Positions 5,019 through 6,256 of a DNA stretch of 6,256 nucleotides are shown piece after piece; positions within the stretch are counted from its first letter, which is position 1, and the number at the start of each line of letters is the position of its first letter. The translations under genes and the position numbers were made by a program. The notes under the pieces were generated by a model, which worked only from the letters and a program-made list of their open reading frames with translations, was not told where the DNA came from and did not search any database. Source of the stretch: Calditrichaeota bacterium AABM5.125.24 (GTDB lineage: Bacteria > Electryoneota > AABM5-125-24 > Hatepunaeales > Hatepunaeaceae); the NCBI GenBank assembly GCA_002127415.1, contig MWJR01000057.1:1-6256 (forward strand), in the 5' to 3' direction.

Positions 5019-6191
5019 ATGATCAGTAAGATCGGAATATCGACCGGCGGTGGCGACTGTCCGGGTCTGAACGCCGTTATCCGAGCGGTGGTGCGCGCCG
5101 CCCAGCTCAATTACCGCTGGGATGTAATCGGCATCGAGGATGGCTTCGACGGGCTGATCTACGCCCGCAACCTGAAGCCGCTGACAGTGGCCGACATCAG
5201 GGGGATACTGCACCGGGGCGGAACCATCCTCGGCACCACCAACCGTGGCAATCCATTCGAGGTCGTCACTTATGAGAACGGCAAGAAGGTGGTTAAGGAC
5301 CTGACGCCGCTGATACTGGATAACATCGACGTGCTGGGGCTGGACGCCATAGTCTGCATCGGCGGCGACGGCACCCTCTCCATCGCCCGCGACCTGTTCA
5401 GGCTCGGTGTGCCGGTGGTGGGGGTTCCCAAGACCATCGACAATGACCTGTCAGCCACGGACCTGACATTCGGTTTCAGCACTGCGGTCAATACCGCCAC
5501 CGAGGCGCTCGATAGGCTTCATTCAACCGCCGAGAGCCATCACCGGGCTATGGTGGTGGAGGTGATGGGGCGCGACGCCGGCTGGATAGCGCTGGAATCG
5601 GGGATAGCCGGCGGGGCCGATGGTATCCTGATCCCGGAGATTCCGTTCGACATCGGTAAGATCTGCCATATGGTCAAGCGGCGCCAGATCACGGGCAGCC
5701 GTTTCAGTATCATTGTGGTGGCGGAAGGTGCGGTTCCGCTGGGTGGTAAACAGGTGATCCAGGCCGAGGCAACCGGGGGATATAACCACATCCGACTGGG
5801 CGGGATGGGTCATTATGTTGGCCGGCTGATCCAGGAGAAGACCGGCATCGAGACGCGGGTCACGGTTCTCGGGCATCTGCAGCGCGGCGGTTCGCCCAAC
5901 GCCTTCGACCGCATACTGGCCACCCAGTTCGGAGCATCGGCGGTCGAGCTGGTGGCTCAGGAAAAGTTCGGGCATATGGTCTGCCTGAAGGGGAGACAGA
6001 TTGAGTCTGTTGAGATTGAGAAGGCCGTTGGCAAACTGAAACTGGTTGATCCCGACGGGCAGAAGGTGCACATCGCCGAACAGGTGGGGATCGAGTTAGG
6101 TCGGCCTGACAACGCTGAGGAAGAAAAGGTTGCGGAAAAGGGCCCTGCCAGAAGGGCCAGGGGTAAGGCGGAGAAACCAGAGGAGGAATAG
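5019..6191 (+). CDS. pfkA: 6-phosphofructokinase, group III ('mixed-substrate' type)
   Basis: Cytosolic enzyme that phosphorylates fructose 6-phosphate to fructose 1,6-bisphosphate, the committed step of glycolysis. The 390-residue protein shows the full PFK signature: GGGDCPGLN (10-18) at the N-terminal phosphate loop, GGDGT (115-119), PKTIDND (137-143) with catalytic Asp141, MGRDAGWIA (from 183), PEIPFD (from 206), and R280 with GHLQRGG (285-291) for sugar-phosphate binding. Gly118 is at the position equivalent to E. coli Gly104, where PPi-dependent enzymes have Asp, so ATP is the likely donor. Lys138 replaces the Gly124 of classical ATP enzymes. The Gly+Lys combination is typical of group III PFKs and is usually linked to loss of classical allosteric control (family knowledge). 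The last 28 or so residues are a charged Glu/Lys/Arg/Ala tail beyond the conserved fold. Its own promoter and ribosome binding site lie upstream. PPi use is not excluded by sequence alone. Confidence 0.95.
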   Translation: MISKIGISTGGGDCPGLNAVIRAVVRAAQLNYRWDVIGIEDGFDGLIYARNLKPLTVADIRGILHRGGTILGTTNRGNPFEVVTYENGKKVVKDLTPLILDNIDVLGLDAIVCIGGDGTLSIARDLFRLGVPVVGVPKTIDNDLSATDLTFGFSTAVNTATEALDRLHSTAESHHRAMVVEVMGRDAGWIALESGIAGGADGILIPEIPFDIGKICHMVKRRQITGSRFSIIVVAEGAVPLGGKQVIQAEATGGYNHIRLGGMGHYVGRLIQEKTGIETRVTVLGHLQRGGSPNAFDRILATQFGASAVELVAQEKFGHMVCLKGRQIESVEIEKAVGKLKLVDPDGQKVHIAEQVGIELGRPDNAEEEKVAEKGPARRARGKAEKPEEE

Positions 6192-6256
6192 GTCGATACC
6201 GACCAACGCTGACCCCAGTCCGGTCGGGCAGTCGGTTCATCCACTGACCGGTGGAG
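6192..6256. other. 3' flank of pfkA with weak inverted repeats
   Basis: ACCGAC (6198-6203) with GTCGGT (6231-6236), and TCCAC (6240-6244) with GTGGA (6251-6255), are short perfect inverted repeats. No T-tract is visible before the window ends, so a terminator cannot be called. The AGGAGG at 6181-6186 is made of the final Glu codons of pfkA and has no start codon at a suitable distance. Confidence 0.4.

Noticed and set aside
5523..6071. 182-codon minus-strand reading frame opposite pfkA
   Set aside because: Antisense shadow of a well-identified enzyme; its protein has no domain-like pattern and it arises from GC-rich codon bias.
6181..6186. AGGAGG as ribosome binding site for a gene after pfkA
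   Set aside because: It consists of the last Glu codons, and no ATG/GTG/TTG follows at 5-10 bases.
1..6191. A nifJ-pfkA operon
   Set aside because: The genes are separated by about 2 kb holding a strong terminator and two opposing genes, and pfkA has its own predicted promoter.

Overview
The window is 6256 bp of GC-rich bacterial chromosome. It holds two complete or near-complete central-carbon enzymes (pyruvate:ferredoxin oxidoreductase and a group III phosphofructokinase), a small two-gene cassette on the opposite strand, and a convergent intergenic region crowded with palindromic repeats. The single-chain pyruvate:ferredoxin oxidoreductase points to an anaerobic or facultatively anaerobic, ferredoxin-based metabolism. 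The lysine-containing 'mixed-substrate' type phosphofructokinase and the style of the intergenic repeats resemble genomes of uncultured, sediment-type bacterial lineages (Zixibacteria or a related FCB-type group would fit). That taxonomic guess is inference with low confidence, because the window has no rRNA or marker gene.

Layout. 1-3063 (+): the nifJ/por gene, cut at its 5' end by the window edge; about 165 N-terminal residues are missing. 3064-3667: a gene-free stretch between convergent genes. It contains a palindromic element of about 138 bp (3065-3202), a 'CTCCTGC..GCGGGAG' repeat (3256-3292), a strong bidirectional intrinsic terminator (3309-3345), and a MITE-like element of about 290 bp (3352-3645). 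That element is bounded by 24-bp inverted repeats and carries a 53-bp near-perfect palindrome and a C-run/G-run hairpin. 3668-4572 (-): a small DUF4287-like protein followed by, and overlapping or nearly abutting, a class I SAM-dependent methyltransferase that lacks an obvious start codon. 4573-5018: divergent intergenic region with a sigma70-type promoter and ribosome binding site for the next gene. 5019-6191 (+): pfkA-like phosphofructokinase. 6192-6256: short 3' flank with weak inverted repeats.

How the genes work together. Phosphofructokinase commits fructose 6-phosphate to glycolysis. PFOR takes the resulting pyruvate to acetyl-CoA, CO2 and reduced ferredoxin, or runs in reverse to fix CO2. 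They lie on the same strand about 2 kb apart but are separated by a terminator and an opposing cassette, so they are not one operon. The methyltransferase cassette has no visible link to either. I see no convincing new defence, mobile or regulatory system. The most unusual material is the repeat cluster at 3064-3667 and the start-less methyltransferase.
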